Shown here: one piece after another, positions 19,456 through 29,655 of the stretch
How the letters are laid out: every line of letters begins with the position of its first letter
How positions within the stretch are numbered: position 1 is the first letter of the stretch
NCBI GenBank assembly: GCA_013823365.1
Contig: PNMC01000001.1
Location: 32,766-96,765, forward strand
Source of the DNA: Parvibaculum sp.
GTDB lineage: Bacteria > Pseudomonadota > Alphaproteobacteria > Parvibaculales > Parvibaculaceae
Reading direction: 5' to 3'
Length of the DNA: 64,000 nucleotides
Program-made: the position numbers and the translations under genes
Notes under the pieces: model-generated
What the model was told of the DNA's origin: nothing
What the model saw: the letters and a program-made list of their open reading frames with translations, nothing else
Database searches by the model: none

Positions 19456-19475
19456 CGGACTTTGCGGGAAGTCCG
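19456..19475. promoter_or_regulatory. inverted repeat CGGACTT-N6-AAGTCCG just upstream of tetR (operator or weak terminator)
   Basis: perfect 7-bp arms 22 bp before the ATG at 19497. Confidence 0.35.
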
Positions 19476-19496
19476 CCGTCCTCTAGATTCGAGGGT

Positions 19497-20117
19497 ATGA
19501 AGAATTCGGCCCTCTACACCACCCCGCTTGTGGAGCCCACGCAAAAGCGGGCGAAGGAAACCTATCGCAGCCTGCTCCGGGCAGCCCAGGAAATCATTGC
19601 CGGAGAGGGCTTTGAGGCACTGAACTCCAACGCGATCGTGGAGCGAGCCGGCCTGACGCCGCCAGCCTTCTACCGCTATTTCGAGAACAAGCACAGCATC
19701 CTCGCCGTACTCGGCCGCCAGCTGATGGACGCGCAAAATGCCATCGTGGAAGAATTGCTCTCGCATGATGGCTGGACAGGTCGGAATGCACTGGATGAGA
19801 CCAGAACCCTCCTGCGGGAAACGCTGAAAGTCACCGAGACCTTCGAGGGCGGATATGCGCTCATGGTCTCACTGCGTGCAATCCCTGCCCTGCGCGAGAT
19901 ACGTCTTTCATCGCACACCCATGTGGCAACGCAGATGACCGACCGTTATCTGGAACTCAATCCCGTCGCCGACCGCGGCGAAGTCTATGACCGTTTCCGA
20001 CTGACCAGCGAAATCGGTTATGCCAGCGTTGAGATGCTTCTGGAAACCGACGAATGCGATCGGGACCGCATTATCGACCGGACGGCAATAGCGATCACCT
20101 CGGTGCTGCGGTCCTAG
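19497..20117 (+). CDS. TetR/AcrR family regulator
   Basis: TYRSLLRAAQEIIAGEGFEALNSNAIVERAGLTPPAFYRYFENKHSILAVL. Confidence 0.88.
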   Translation: MKNSALYTTPLVEPTQKRAKETYRSLLRAAQEIIAGEGFEALNSNAIVERAGLTPPAFYRYFENKHSILAVLGRQLMDAQNAIVEELLSHDGWTGRNALDETRTLLRETLKVTETFEGGYALMVSLRAIPALREIRLSSHTHVATQMTDRYLELNPVADRGEVYDRFRLTSEIGYASVEMLLETDECDRDRIIDRTAIAITSVLRS

Positions 20118-20144
20118 GTTTTGCGGTCTGAAACCGGAAAGCGC

Positions 20145-20801
20145 CTAGCTCTCCTTGCGCGGCTTCTGCCCATAGGAAAGAAACGCACCGAATACCGCTT
20201 CCATCTGTTCGCTGGAGAGAAGGGTGGGGCCGCCAATGGCGAGCGTGCCGTAGTAGAATGACGCCTGCACCTCCACCTCGCGCGCGATCAGCAGCGCTTC
20301 GGGCAATGAGCGCCCCAGAGCAATTTGCCCATGATTGGCCATAAGGCAGGCGCGGCGCCCTTGAAGCGTTTCAATGACGATTTCCGCAAGTTCGTCCGAA
20401 CCGAAAAGCGCATAGGGCGCAACGCGAATATCGGGCCCACCGCTCACCGCCGTCATGTAATGCAGCGGTGGAATGGGTTTGTTGGCACAGGCAAGTGTCG
20501 TTGCATATTGCGAGTGGCAATGGACCACGGCGTTGATGTCGGGCCGCCCCGCGAGCAATCCGGCATGCATCCGCCATTCACTTGTCGGGCGCACATCACC
20601 GCTATAGGCACCGGAACGGTCGATCTTCACCATGTGTTCAGGTGCCAGTTGCGGCGCCGGTATGCCGGAGGGCGTGACGAGAAAATGCTCGCCAATCCGT
20701 ACGGAAGCATTGCCTGCCGTGCCGTGGTTGAGACCGGAGGTATCCATCTCCCGCATGACGGTCACAAGCCCCTGACGAAGCGCATCTTCATTCACGGTCA
20801 T
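20145..20801 (-). CDS. class II aldolase/adducin family protein
   Basis: GLNHGTAGNASVRIGEHFLVTPSGIP, VVHCHSQYATTLACANKPIPPLHYM, CLMANHGQIALG. Confidence 0.88.
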   Translation of the reverse strand: MTVNEDALRQGLVTVMREMDTSGLNHGTAGNASVRIGEHFLVTPSGIPAPQLAPEHMVKIDRSGAYSGDVRPTSEWRMHAGLLAGRPDINAVVHCHSQYATTLACANKPIPPLHYMTAVSGGPDIRVAPYALFGSDELAEIVIETLQGRRACLMANHGQIALGRSLPEALLIAREVEVQASFYYGTLAIGGPTLLSSEQMEAVFGAFLSYGQKPRKES

Positions 20802-20802
20802 G

Positions 20803-21702
20803 TCAGGCAACCCTTCTCTTGAGCTTGCCGAGCGTTCCAAGGCCCTGCGCCACCTCCGCCGCGGTCTCGGTCGCAACGCCCATCGCATCGCGGAATGACA
20901 GGCCCTGTGAAAGGCCACTGATGAAGCCGGCACAATAGCTGTCGCCGCAGCTTGTTGTATCGACCGGCGTGATCGATTTTGCCGGAACCTCGAAGATTTC
21001 GCTATCGCTCCAGCCGATACTGCCCGCCCCGCCGCGCTTGATGATGCAGGAGCCGGCGCCCATGCCGGTGAAGGCCGTCAGCGCCTCTGCCGGCGCCACA
21101 TCGCCGAGCAGGACGCGCACTTCCGCCTCGCTCGGCATGAAGCAATCGACATGGGGGAGCAGGCCGCGCAGCGTTTCGATGGTCTGCGGCTGCGGGGCGA
21201 TGAGATCGCAGGTAACGTAGGTGCCGCCGGCACGGACACTCTTCACCGCCGCAAAGGCCTCGGGCGACGACAGGTTCGGAAAGCCGACGCCGCCGAAATG
21301 GAAGAAGCGCGATCCACGCGCCGTCTCGATGGCGGCGGGGCTCATGGCGGTGAGTATGCTCGCGCCCAACATGTGAAACACGGGCCGCTCTCCATCCGAA
21401 CGGATGGTCAGCACGCTGGTTGAGGTCGGCCGCTCGCCGAGGCGCGCGACCTGGCTGCAGTCGATGCCGGCCCGCCGCAAGAGCTGCAACACGATGTCGC
21501 CATTGACGTCCTGGCCGACCGCCGAGATTACCGCAGTGTCGAGCCCGAGCGTCGCCGCCACCATGGCCGTTCCCGAGGCGGTGCCCGCGGGAGCGAGCGC
21601 AATTTCCTCGACCAGCGTCGGCTGCTGCGCATCGGGCAGGGCGTCCACCGGCCGAACCAGAATGTCGAGCGTGGTCAGTCCCACGCATGTCAGATCGCGC
21701 AA
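20803..21702 (-). CDS. PfkB-family carbohydrate kinase
   Basis: APAGTASGTAMVAATLGL, CIIKRGGAGS, PVDTTSCGDSYCAGFISGL. Confidence 0.9.
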   Translation of the reverse strand: MRDLTCVGLTTLDILVRPVDALPDAQQPTLVEEIALAPAGTASGTAMVAATLGLDTAVISAVGQDVNGDIVLQLLRRAGIDCSQVARLGERPTSTSVLTIRSDGERPVFHMLGASILTAMSPAAIETARGSRFFHFGGVGFPNLSSPEAFAAVKSVRAGGTYVTCDLIAPQPQTIETLRGLLPHVDCFMPSEAEVRVLLGDVAPAEALTAFTGMGAGSCIIKRGGAGSIGWSDSEIFEVPAKSITPVDTTSCGDSYCAGFISGLSQGLSFRDAMGVATETAAEVAQGLGTLGKLKRRVA

Positions 21703-21757
21703 AATCCCCTCCGTGGAGTCGTACTAAAGAGCCCTTGCATCCGCCCCTGATCCATAC

Positions 21758-21776
21758 AATAGTAATTACTACTATT
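21758..21776. promoter_or_regulatory. operator candidate AATAGTA-N5-TACTATT in divergent promoter
   Basis: perfect 7-bp inverted repeat, also containing the 10-bp palindrome AGTAATTACT (21761-21770), between divergent genes. Confidence 0.5.
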
Positions 21777-21794
21777 TTGCAAGCGGAGGCGGCA

Positions 21795-23030
21795 ATGAGC
21801 GGTAAACTGGACGAGGCGTTGAAGGCGCGGGCTGCCAAAGTCATTCCGGGGGGCATGTATGGCCACCAGTCGGTCGCCATTTTGCCGCCGCATGCGCCGC
21901 AGTTTTTCGTGCGCGCGAAGGGGGCTTATCTCTGGGATGCGGACGGAAACCGCTACATCGATTTCATGTGCGGTTACGGTCCGAACCTTTTCGGCTACTG
22001 CCATCCCGAAGTCGATGCCGCCTATGCGAAGCAGATGGCGGAGATTGATGCGGCAACGGGCCCGACACCTCGTATGGTGGAGCTTGCCGAAGCCTTCACC
22101 GGCATGGTGAGCCACGCCGATTGGGCCATGTTCTGCAAGAACGGTACGGACGCCTCCAGCATGGCCCTGCTCACGGCACGCGCCTACAAGGGGCGCAAGA
22201 AAGTACTGATGGCAAGCGGCGCCTATCACGGCGCTGCGCCCTGGTGCACCCCCATCCCGGCAGGCACGGTTGAGGATGATCGCGCCCACTTCATCTATTA
22301 TCAGTATAATGACGTAAAGAGCCTCGAAGAGGCTGCGGACAAGGCGGGTGACGATCTCGCCGCGATATTCGCGTCGCCCTTCAAGCATGACGTGTTCGTC
22401 GATCAGGAACTGCCCGATCCCGCCTATGCGCGCCGCGCGCGCGAACTCTGCGACGAAAAGGATGCGCTTCTCCTGGTCGACGATATTCGCGCAGGCCTGC
22501 GCATCGAGCGCGATTGCAGCTGGACGCATCTTGGCGTTCAGCCCGACCTTTCCACATGGGGCAAGGCAATTGCGAATGGCCATCCCATTTCGGCGCTTCT
22601 AGGCAATGACCGGGCAAGGGAAGCCGCGTCGAAAATCTATGTGACGGGTTCTTTCTGGTTTGCCGGCGCCGCTATGGCCGCCTCTCTCGAAACGCTCCGC
22701 CTCATTCGCGAAACGGACTATCTGGAACGCACCGTTGCCCTGGGCGACAGGCTTCGGGAGGGGCTCGCCTCCATTGCGAAATCATGCGGCCTGGATCTCA
22801 GCCAGACAGGGCCGTCGCAGATGCCGCTCATCATGATCATGGATGGCGAGGGCCATTGCGACTTCAAGCGCAGCAGCGCCTTTGCGGACGGGATGATTGC
22901 AGGTGGCGCCTATTTCCATCCCTTCCACAACATGTTCATCGGTGCCGCGATGACCGAGGCCGATATCGACCGGACCCTCGAAATCGCCAATGACGTGAGC
23001 GCGAAACTTTCTTCGAGAGTATCGGTGTAA
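21795..23030 (+). CDS. class III aminotransferase, glutamate-1-semialdehyde aminomutase-like
   Basis: KVIPGGMYGHQS, CKNGTDASSMALLTARAYKGRKKVLMASGAYHGAAPWCTP, TWGKAIANGHPISALLG (PLP Lys). Confidence 0.85.
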   Translation: MSGKLDEALKARAAKVIPGGMYGHQSVAILPPHAPQFFVRAKGAYLWDADGNRYIDFMCGYGPNLFGYCHPEVDAAYAKQMAEIDAATGPTPRMVELAEAFTGMVSHADWAMFCKNGTDASSMALLTARAYKGRKKVLMASGAYHGAAPWCTPIPAGTVEDDRAHFIYYQYNDVKSLEEAADKAGDDLAAIFASPFKHDVFVDQELPDPAYARRARELCDEKDALLLVDDIRAGLRIERDCSWTHLGVQPDLSTWGKAIANGHPISALLGNDRAREAASKIYVTGSFWFAGAAMAASLETLRLIRETDYLERTVALGDRLREGLASIAKSCGLDLSQTGPSQMPLIMIMDGEGHCDFKRSSAFADGMIAGGAYFHPFHNMFIGAAMTEADIDRTLEIANDVSAKLSSRVSV

Positions 23031-23261
23031 GCGACACTGCGCAGGTTCGTTCCTTGCCGCGTCTTGCGGGAATGAAATCAGTGGCATTCCGGGGTGAGTC
23101 GTCGGCGCGTTGGCGCTAGCGGCTTTTCACGTCGGCTCGGCGCCTCGGAACGCAGGGCACATCGCTGCGGCCGTGATTGCTTTGCGCCCTCCGCTCGTAA
23201 ATCGTGCGACCCACCCAAGCGGGGGGCGGCCGAGGCTTGACTCATCGTCTAAATTGAACAT

Positions 23262-23279
23262 GTTATGTTATAACGTAAC
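23262..23279. promoter_or_regulatory. Zur/Fur-type operator candidate GTTATGTTATAACGTAAC
   Basis: 18-bp palindrome, one mismatched pair, overlapping the presumed -10 downstream of TTGACT (23237). Confidence 0.5.
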
Positions 23280-23344
23280 GGTCTGTTCCTGCGCTTCCGT
23301 GCACGAGGGTAGGGCCGTGTTGTTTTTGCAGGCGGGGGTACTCC

Positions 23345-25315
23345 ATGTTGCGTTCGATGGTCCGGGGCGGTTTCGCCGGAAGTTTCTTTGTATTGTCCGC
23401 GTGGACGGCGTTCCCCGGGGACGCGTTGGCCGAGGTTCCGCCAACGAGTGAGGACGCGGTGGTGTTGTCGCCACTCGTGATCAGCGCCACCTCCACGGAA
23501 CGCGCCCTGCGCGATGCTCCCGCCAGCGTCACGGTAATCACAGGCGAAGAACTGCGCGAACGCCCGGTACTGGATCTCACCGATGCGTTGCGGGGCACGC
23601 CGGGTGTTACCATAAACAGCATCGGCCTCGGGCGCCGCGGCATCAGCATTCGCGGCATGCCTGAAGACTACACGCTGGTTTTGGTAGATGGTAAGCGCAT
23701 TGCCAACGCAGGCAGCGCCATCGCCCATGCGGATTTCGATCTTGGCTGGGTACCGGTCGAAGCGATCGAGCGGATCGAAGTCGTGCGCGGCCCCATGTCC
23801 TCGCTCTACGGTTCGGAAGCGCTTGGCGGTGTCGTCAATATCATAACGCGCAGCGCGACAGACGAATGGCGGGGTAGCGCGACCATGCGTGGCGGGCTCC
23901 AGCAAGGCACAGGTGGTGACGAATATCAGATGGGTGTCTATCTGGGTGGTCCCATCGTTCCGGGAAAGCTTGGCATAAATTTCTACGGAGAGATGCAAGG
24001 GCAGGACGAGACGCCGGACGCCAATAACCCGCTGCTTTCGGAGCGCGAGAAGCGCGAAGGGAAGAGCGGTAACCTGACGCTCACCTTCAAGCCTGACGAC
24101 GCCCAGCGCATCGATCTTGGCTATGGCTACAGCGAGGAAACGCGCAGCCGCAACACACAGACATCGGGCGGCGCGCCGGTGCTCTATACCTCGACCGATG
24201 ACGTATGGCGCCAGCACCTCTCGCTCTCCCATACCGGCAAATGGTCATGGGGTGAAACGCGCCTGCGTGCTTATCGCTCGCAACTCGACCGGGACAACAA
24301 GCGTACCTTCGGCACGCCGACAGGCTCGGCGAAGATCAGGGACGATGTTCTCGACGGGCATGTAACGGCTCCGGTCTTCGGTAGCCATGTGGTGAGTGCG
24401 GGCGGCGAATGGCGCCGTGAGAGTCTGGAGGATCCCACGGTCAATACGCAGGGTGAGGATGAGGCGAAGCGCTACGCCCTGTTCTTGCAGGATGAGTGGC
24501 AGCTCGCGCCGAACCTCTCCTTCGTATTCGGCAATCGCGCCGATCATCACGAGCAATATGGCTGGGAGAACAGCCCGCGAGCCTATCTCGTCTATCATCC
24601 CACAGAACCCTGGACGCTGCGCGGCGGCGTGGGGCAGGGCTTCAAGGCGCCGACGCTCAAGGAGCTTTCGCCGGGATATCAGGCAGTGGCGGCAGGTGGG
24701 CGTTTCGTCATTGTCGGCAACCCGGACCTTGAGCCCGAGACGAGCACGACCTACGAATTCGGCGTTGAGTATGATGCGGGTAGCTGGAAGCTGGGTGGGA
24801 CGGTGTTCCAGAACGACCTGGAAAATCTCATCCAGACGCGATGCATCCTCTCATGCGGTATTTTCGGAGCGGAGCGTCGCACATACGAAAATGTGGACAA
24901 GGCGCGGATCCGCGGCGTCGAAGTCGGCGGCGGCGTGAACCTGCCATGGAATCTGCGGCTCGATGCGAACTATACCCACCTCGACACGGAGGACCGCACC
25001 ACGGGTCTTGAACTCACCGAGCGTCCGCGCCATGCCGCCAATCTCACGCTGGCCTGGTTTCCGCTCGATGATCTCATGGCGCAGATTCGCAGCGAATATG
25101 TTGGCCGTCAGGTCGTTGTCTCCGGTGTAAACAGGTTGGATCTCAAAGCCTATTCGATCTGGTCCACGGACATATCCTATGAACTGACCGGCAGCACCAC
25201 GCTGCGCGGTGGTATCGAGAATATCTTCGATGAACGCCTTGTGGAGACTTCGCTCAACTATCCCTATGCCGAGCGTCGCCGCATGGTGTGGGTCGGACTT
25301 GGGTACAGTTTCTGA
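23345..25315 (+). CDS. TonB-dependent receptor (HmuR/CirA-like)
   Basis: signal peptide; DLTDALRGTPGVTINSIGLGRRGISIRGMPEDYTLVLVDGKRI; PVEAIERIEVVRGPMSSLYGSEALGGVVNIITR. Confidence 0.92.
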   Translation: MLRSMVRGGFAGSFFVLSAWTAFPGDALAEVPPTSEDAVVLSPLVISATSTERALRDAPASVTVITGEELRERPVLDLTDALRGTPGVTINSIGLGRRGISIRGMPEDYTLVLVDGKRIANAGSAIAHADFDLGWVPVEAIERIEVVRGPMSSLYGSEALGGVVNIITRSATDEWRGSATMRGGLQQGTGGDEYQMGVYLGGPIVPGKLGINFYGEMQGQDETPDANNPLLSEREKREGKSGNLTLTFKPDDAQRIDLGYGYSEETRSRNTQTSGGAPVLYTSTDDVWRQHLSLSHTGKWSWGETRLRAYRSQLDRDNKRTFGTPTGSAKIRDDVLDGHVTAPVFGSHVVSAGGEWRRESLEDPTVNTQGEDEAKRYALFLQDEWQLAPNLSFVFGNRADHHEQYGWENSPRAYLVYHPTEPWTLRGGVGQGFKAPTLKELSPGYQAVAAGGRFVIVGNPDLEPETSTTYEFGVEYDAGSWKLGGTVFQNDLENLIQTRCILSCGIFGAERRTYENVDKARIRGVEVGGGVNLPWNLRLDANYTHLDTEDRTTGLELTERPRHAANLTLAWFPLDDLMAQIRSEYVGRQVVVSGVNRLDLKAYSIWSTDISYELTGSTTLRGGIENIFDERLVETSLNYPYAERRRMVWVGLGYSF

Positions 25316-28300
25316 TGTTGCGTTTCGTTCTGTTCCTCGCGGCGCTGTTCGCGGTGGCGGCTCCTGCCGCCGCCGCGGATATGCGCGTTCGTGTCCTGAC
25401 CAATGATTTTGTCCTGCCCGGCAAGTTCGCGAAGCTTGCCGACCTTGCCCGCGCGGAGGACATCGTTCTCGACGCTGTTAATGTGAGCCGGGCGGGCGGC
25501 GCGCCGGCCGATTGGCTTGCCGGCGCCGATCTTCTGATCATCGATGCGCCCCGCCCGAATGACCGCGCTGAAGTCCTGGAGCGCCTTGCCGGGTCGCACG
25601 AGGCCGAGGGCGCGGTCCCTTGGGTTCTGATCGGCGGGGGTCCGCCCGCCTTTGGCGGAATCGATCCTCGTCAGGCAAGAACATTCGTTGCCTACTACAG
25701 CAATGGTGGCGACGCGAATATGCGTCACCTGTTTGCTCACATTCGTGCCTGGCGCGATGGCGGGGACACGGCGTCGATCCCGCCGCCCCTGGTCCTGCCG
25801 AAACAGGGTATCTATCACCCCGATGCGCCGGAAATCTTCACGGCGCCGGAAGAATATCTTGCCTGGGGCAAGGATCGCTGGAAGCCGGATGCAGCGAAAC
25901 TAGCCCTGTCCATCCATGATGGCTACCTGTCGAGCATGCAGACCGGGCCGATCGACGACATCATTCGCGGTGCGGAGAAACGCGGCCTGATTCCGCTCGC
26001 CTTCTGGTTCGACGCGCGCGACGCGGTGGGCCTGCGTTCGGTATTGGAGCCCGCCGGCGCGGACATGCTGCTCAACCTCACCCATATGCAGAATGGCCCG
26101 GCGCGGCAGGAAGAATTCCTCGCTCTCGGTATTCCCGTTCTGCAGGGCTTGTCGCATCGGATGGGCACGCGCGATGCGTGGCGCGGCGCTTCAAGCGGTG
26201 TACCGATGCATATGGTGGCGCCCTTCCTGTCGGTAACGGAAACCTGGGGCATGAGCGACCCGCTCGTGCTCGATGCGGTGGAGGACGGTGAGCCCGTATC
26301 CATCGAGGAACAGGTGGACCTGCTTCTCGGCAAGGCGGTCGCGCTTGGCGCATTGCGGAAAACGCCAGACCCGGAGAAGCGTCTCGCGCTGATGTTCTGG
26401 AACTACCCGCCGGGTGAGCGGAACTTCTCGGCATCGAACCTTAATGTGCCGCGCAGTCTCGAACAATTGACGGCGGCGCTTGCCGAGGCGGGATATGATG
26501 TACCCGCAGCGGACGAAGAAGCCTTGATCGCCGCCGGGCAGAAGATGCTCGCCGGTTTCTATCGGCCGGAAACGCTGCCGGCGCTTTATGAAGAGGGGCT
26601 CGCGGCTGCATTCCCCGTCGAGGCATATGAGAAGTGGCTTGCAGACCTCCCCGCCTTTATTCGCGACCAAATGGAATCCCGTTACGGCGCGGCGGCGGCA
26701 AGCCCGCATCTTCACGATGTCGGCGGCAGACAGCATTTTCTGATCCCGCGTCTTGCGCTCGGCAAGCTTCTCATCATGCCGCAGCCGCCGCGCTCCGGCG
26801 AGACGGGTGCTTCCTATCATGATGGCAAGGAGCCGCCATCGCACGCCTACCTTGCGACCTATCTCTATTTGCGTGAGGCATTCGGCGCGCATGCGCTCAT
26901 CCATTTCGGAACGCATGGCACACAAGAATGGACGCCGGGCAAGGATCGCGGGCTGTGGGCCTATGACTATCCCTACCTTGCACTTGGCGATCTGCCGGTC
27001 TTCTATCCCTATATCCAGGACAATATTGCCGAGGCCATACAGGCGAAGCGGCGCGGGCGCGCGGTTATCGTCAGCCATCAGACGCCGCCCTTCGCGCCTG
27101 CCGGTCTTTATGACGAACTGCGCGACCTGCACGACCTGATCCATGAATATGAACAGCTCATGGAAGGCGCCGTGCGCGAGGAGACGGCTTCACGCATCGC
27201 CGCACTTGCCCTTTCAAGCGGACTTGCCGCAGACATGGAGTGGGATGAGGCGCGCATCGATGCGGATTTCGACGGCTTCATGAGGGACATGCACGATCAA
27301 CTGCACGTCGTGGCGGGGGCTGCGATGCCGCTCGGTCTGCATACATTCGGCAAGGCCGCTGCGCCAGAGCATCGGTTGACGACCGTCATTCAGCAGCTGG
27401 GCCGGGACTTCTATGCCAGGCTCATCGACGATCCGGACGAAATGTTCGCGGACGAAAGCGACAAGGTCGAAGAGTCTCCGGCCTGGACGTTTCTTGCGCG
27501 CTACCTCCGCGAGGGCGGTGCGACCGAAGAGATAGACGATCCCGACCTCCGGGCCATGGTTGAGCGCGGTATCGGCCTCGACAGACATCTCGCCGATGTT
27601 CGCGAGATCGATGCATTGCTGGCGGGCCTTGCCGGCGGCTTCGTCGTGCCGGGCTCCGGCGGCGACCCGATCCGCAACCCGGACGTACCGAACGGACGAA
27701 ATCTCTATGCCTTCGAAGCAAACAAGATCCCGACGCGCGCAGCCTATGAGTCAGGCGGAGAAGCCTTTACAGCGCTTGTGGACGCCTTCCGCGAGGAACA
27801 TGGCCGCATGCCGGAGAAGCTCGCCTTCTCGCTCTGGTCGTCCGAGGCCTTGCGCCATCTCGGCGTGCTCGAGGCACAGGTGCTGCACGCGCTGGGGCTC
27901 CGCCCCGTCTGGGACGAGGGCGGCAGGGTCGTGGCGCTCGACATCATTCCATCGGTTGAGCTCGGCCGGCCCCGCGTCGACGCAGTGTTGCAGGTGACAA
28001 GCGTCTATCGCGACCAGTTCGATCACTTCATGAGGCTGCTCGCCGATGCAGTCGAGAGAATTGCGGCGCTGGAGGAAGAAGAGGGCAATGCGGTCGCGCA
28101 GAATGCCGCCCGTATCGCCGCCGCACTGGAGGCGGAAGGCATCGCGCCGGATGAGGCGAGGGGACTCGCGGCCTTGCGCATTTTCTCGAATGAGCCCGGC
28201 GACTACGGAACCGGACTGCCTGACGCGACGCTCGCTTCCACCGAATGGGAGGATGACGCGCCTCTCGCCGAGAATTTCCTTGCGCGCATGCGCTATGCTT

Positions 28301-29151
28301 ACGGAAGTTCCCATTGGGGTGAGACACCCGCCGGAGCGAATCTTCTCGCCGAACAGCTCCGCGGGACGGACGCGGCCATCCTGTCGCGGTCTTCCAATCT
28401 GCATGGTGTTCTCTCGACGGATCATCCCTTCGAATATCTCGGCGGCCTCGCGCTGGCCGTGCGTCACCTCGATGGCAAGAGCCCCTCACTCTATATATCC
28501 GACCTCCGGGACCGCGAACCGCGCCTCACGACAGCGGCACGCTTTCTCGCCAGCGAATTGCGCAGCCGCTACCTCAACCCAGCCTGGATCGAGGGTATGA
28601 AGGAAGAGGGGTATGCGGGCACGCTGGAGATGTTGAACGCGGTCAACAATCTCTGGGGCTGGCAGGTCACGGCGCCGGAAACGGTGCGTGCCGATCAATG
28701 GCAGGCCGTGCACGACACCTATGTGGCAGACAAGCGCGGCCTTGATCTCCAGGAATGGTTCGAAGCGCATAACGCGGCGGCGCAGGCGCAACTCATCGAG
28801 CGCCTGCTCGAGGCGATTCGCAAGGGCTACTGGGACGCTTCGGAAGAGACGCGCCGGGAGATTGCCGAACGCTGGCAGGAATTGCAGCAACAGGACGTGC
28901 CGCCCGTGGCCGAGGTAACGAGAGAATTTGCTGCACAGATGGCGGCGGGATTCGGCCTTTCCGCTGCGGCGCCCACGGTGCAAGGCGGCGAGAGCGCGGC
29001 TTCGGTATCCGTCCAGGGGCAGGTGATGGAGCCCGTTGCACCGCCTCAAGGCTCGGCGCCGCAACACTGGCGCTATTGGATCGGCCTTTCCCTGCTAGCG
29101 ATTTTCTTCATGCTCGGTGCGCTGCGCCAGCTTCGTACCGCTCGACACTGA
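25315..29151 (+). CDS. exported, membrane-anchored CobN/BchH-family chelatase-like protein (HmuS-like)
   Basis: Signal peptide MLRFVLFLAALFAVAAPAAAA; CobN core HFGTHGTQEWTPGKDRGLWAYDYPYLALGDLPVFYPYIQDNIAEAIQAKRRGRAVIVSHQTPP; C-terminal TM WIGLSLLAIFFMLGAL. Confidence 0.88.
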   Translation: MLRFVLFLAALFAVAAPAAAADMRVRVLTNDFVLPGKFAKLADLARAEDIVLDAVNVSRAGGAPADWLAGADLLIIDAPRPNDRAEVLERLAGSHEAEGAVPWVLIGGGPPAFGGIDPRQARTFVAYYSNGGDANMRHLFAHIRAWRDGGDTASIPPPLVLPKQGIYHPDAPEIFTAPEEYLAWGKDRWKPDAAKLALSIHDGYLSSMQTGPIDDIIRGAEKRGLIPLAFWFDARDAVGLRSVLEPAGADMLLNLTHMQNGPARQEEFLALGIPVLQGLSHRMGTRDAWRGASSGVPMHMVAPFLSVTETWGMSDPLVLDAVEDGEPVSIEEQVDLLLGKAVALGALRKTPDPEKRLALMFWNYPPGERNFSASNLNVPRSLEQLTAALAEAGYDVPAADEEALIAAGQKMLAGFYRPETLPALYEEGLAAAFPVEAYEKWLADLPAFIRDQMESRYGAAAASPHLHDVGGRQHFLIPRLALGKLLIMPQPPRSGETGASYHDGKEPPSHAYLATYLYLREAFGAHALIHFGTHGTQEWTPGKDRGLWAYDYPYLALGDLPVFYPYIQDNIAEAIQAKRRGRAVIVSHQTPPFAPAGLYDELRDLHDLIHEYEQLMEGAVREETASRIAALALSSGLAADMEWDEARIDADFDGFMRDMHDQLHVVAGAAMPLGLHTFGKAAAPEHRLTTVIQQLGRDFYARLIDDPDEMFADESDKVEESPAWTFLARYLREGGATEEIDDPDLRAMVERGIGLDRHLADVREIDALLAGLAGGFVVPGSGGDPIRNPDVPNGRNLYAFEANKIPTRAAYESGGEAFTALVDAFREEHGRMPEKLAFSLWSSEALRHLGVLEAQVLHALGLRPVWDEGGRVVALDIIPSVELGRPRVDAVLQVTSVYRDQFDHFMRLLADAVERIAALEEEEGNAVAQNAARIAAALEAEGIAPDEARGLAALRIFSNEPGDYGTGLPDATLASTEWEDDAPLAENFLARMRYAYGSSHWGETPAGANLLAEQLRGTDAAILSRSSNLHGVLSTDHPFEYLGGLALAVRHLDGKSPSLYISDLRDREPRLTTAARFLASELRSRYLNPAWIEGMKEEGYAGTLEMLNAVNNLWGWQVTAPETVRADQWQAVHDTYVADKRGLDLQEWFEAHNAAAQAQLIERLLEAIRKGYWDASEETRREIAERWQELQQQDVPPVAEVTREFAAQMAAGFGLSAAAPTVQGGESAASVSVQGQVMEPVAPPQGSAPQHWRYWIGLSLLAIFFMLGALRQLRTARH

Positions 29152-29166
29152 TGACCGGAGATTTGT

Positions 29167-29655
29167 ATGAGTGCCCTTGAAGGCAGTCTCTACGAGATTG
29201 CACAGATATTTCTTGCCCCCGTTCTTCTGCTTATTCTCGCATCGCTCGCCTACAGCTTCCTGCTGCTGGGCAGCTTTGCGGTTGAGGTTTGGCAGCGCCG
29301 TAATCCATCCTTCCGGTCTGTCTTCCTTGATGAGGCGAGCAGGAGCGGCGCTTCGAGCGACGATCTTGAGCTCCGTATTCTGAAGCAGCTCGAATGGCCG
29401 CGGATCGTTTCCCGCAGCACGCCGATGCTGGGCCTGGTGGCGACCATGATCCCCATGGGTCCGGCGCTCCTCGCCCTCGCCGAAAACGACACCGCGAACG
29501 TCGGACGCAATCTCGTCGTCGCCTTCTCGGCCGTCATTCTTGCGCTGATCTCGGCGAGCATCTGTTTTTTCGTCATGACGGTTCGCCGCCGCTGGCTGTT
29601 GCAGGAACTGCGCCTCGTTGAGAAGGCGAGGGAGGCACGTCATGCGGTTTCTTGA
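29167..29655 (+). CDS. MotA/TolQ/ExbB-like protein (HmuU-like)
   Basis: RSTPMLGLVATMIPMGPALLALAENDTANVGRNLVVAFSAVILALISASICFFV. Confidence 0.82.
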   Translation: MSALEGSLYEIAQIFLAPVLLLILASLAYSFLLLGSFAVEVWQRRNPSFRSVFLDEASRSGASSDDLELRILKQLEWPRIVSRSTPMLGLVATMIPMGPALLALAENDTANVGRNLVVAFSAVILALISASICFFVMTVRRRWLLQELRLVEKAREARHAVS

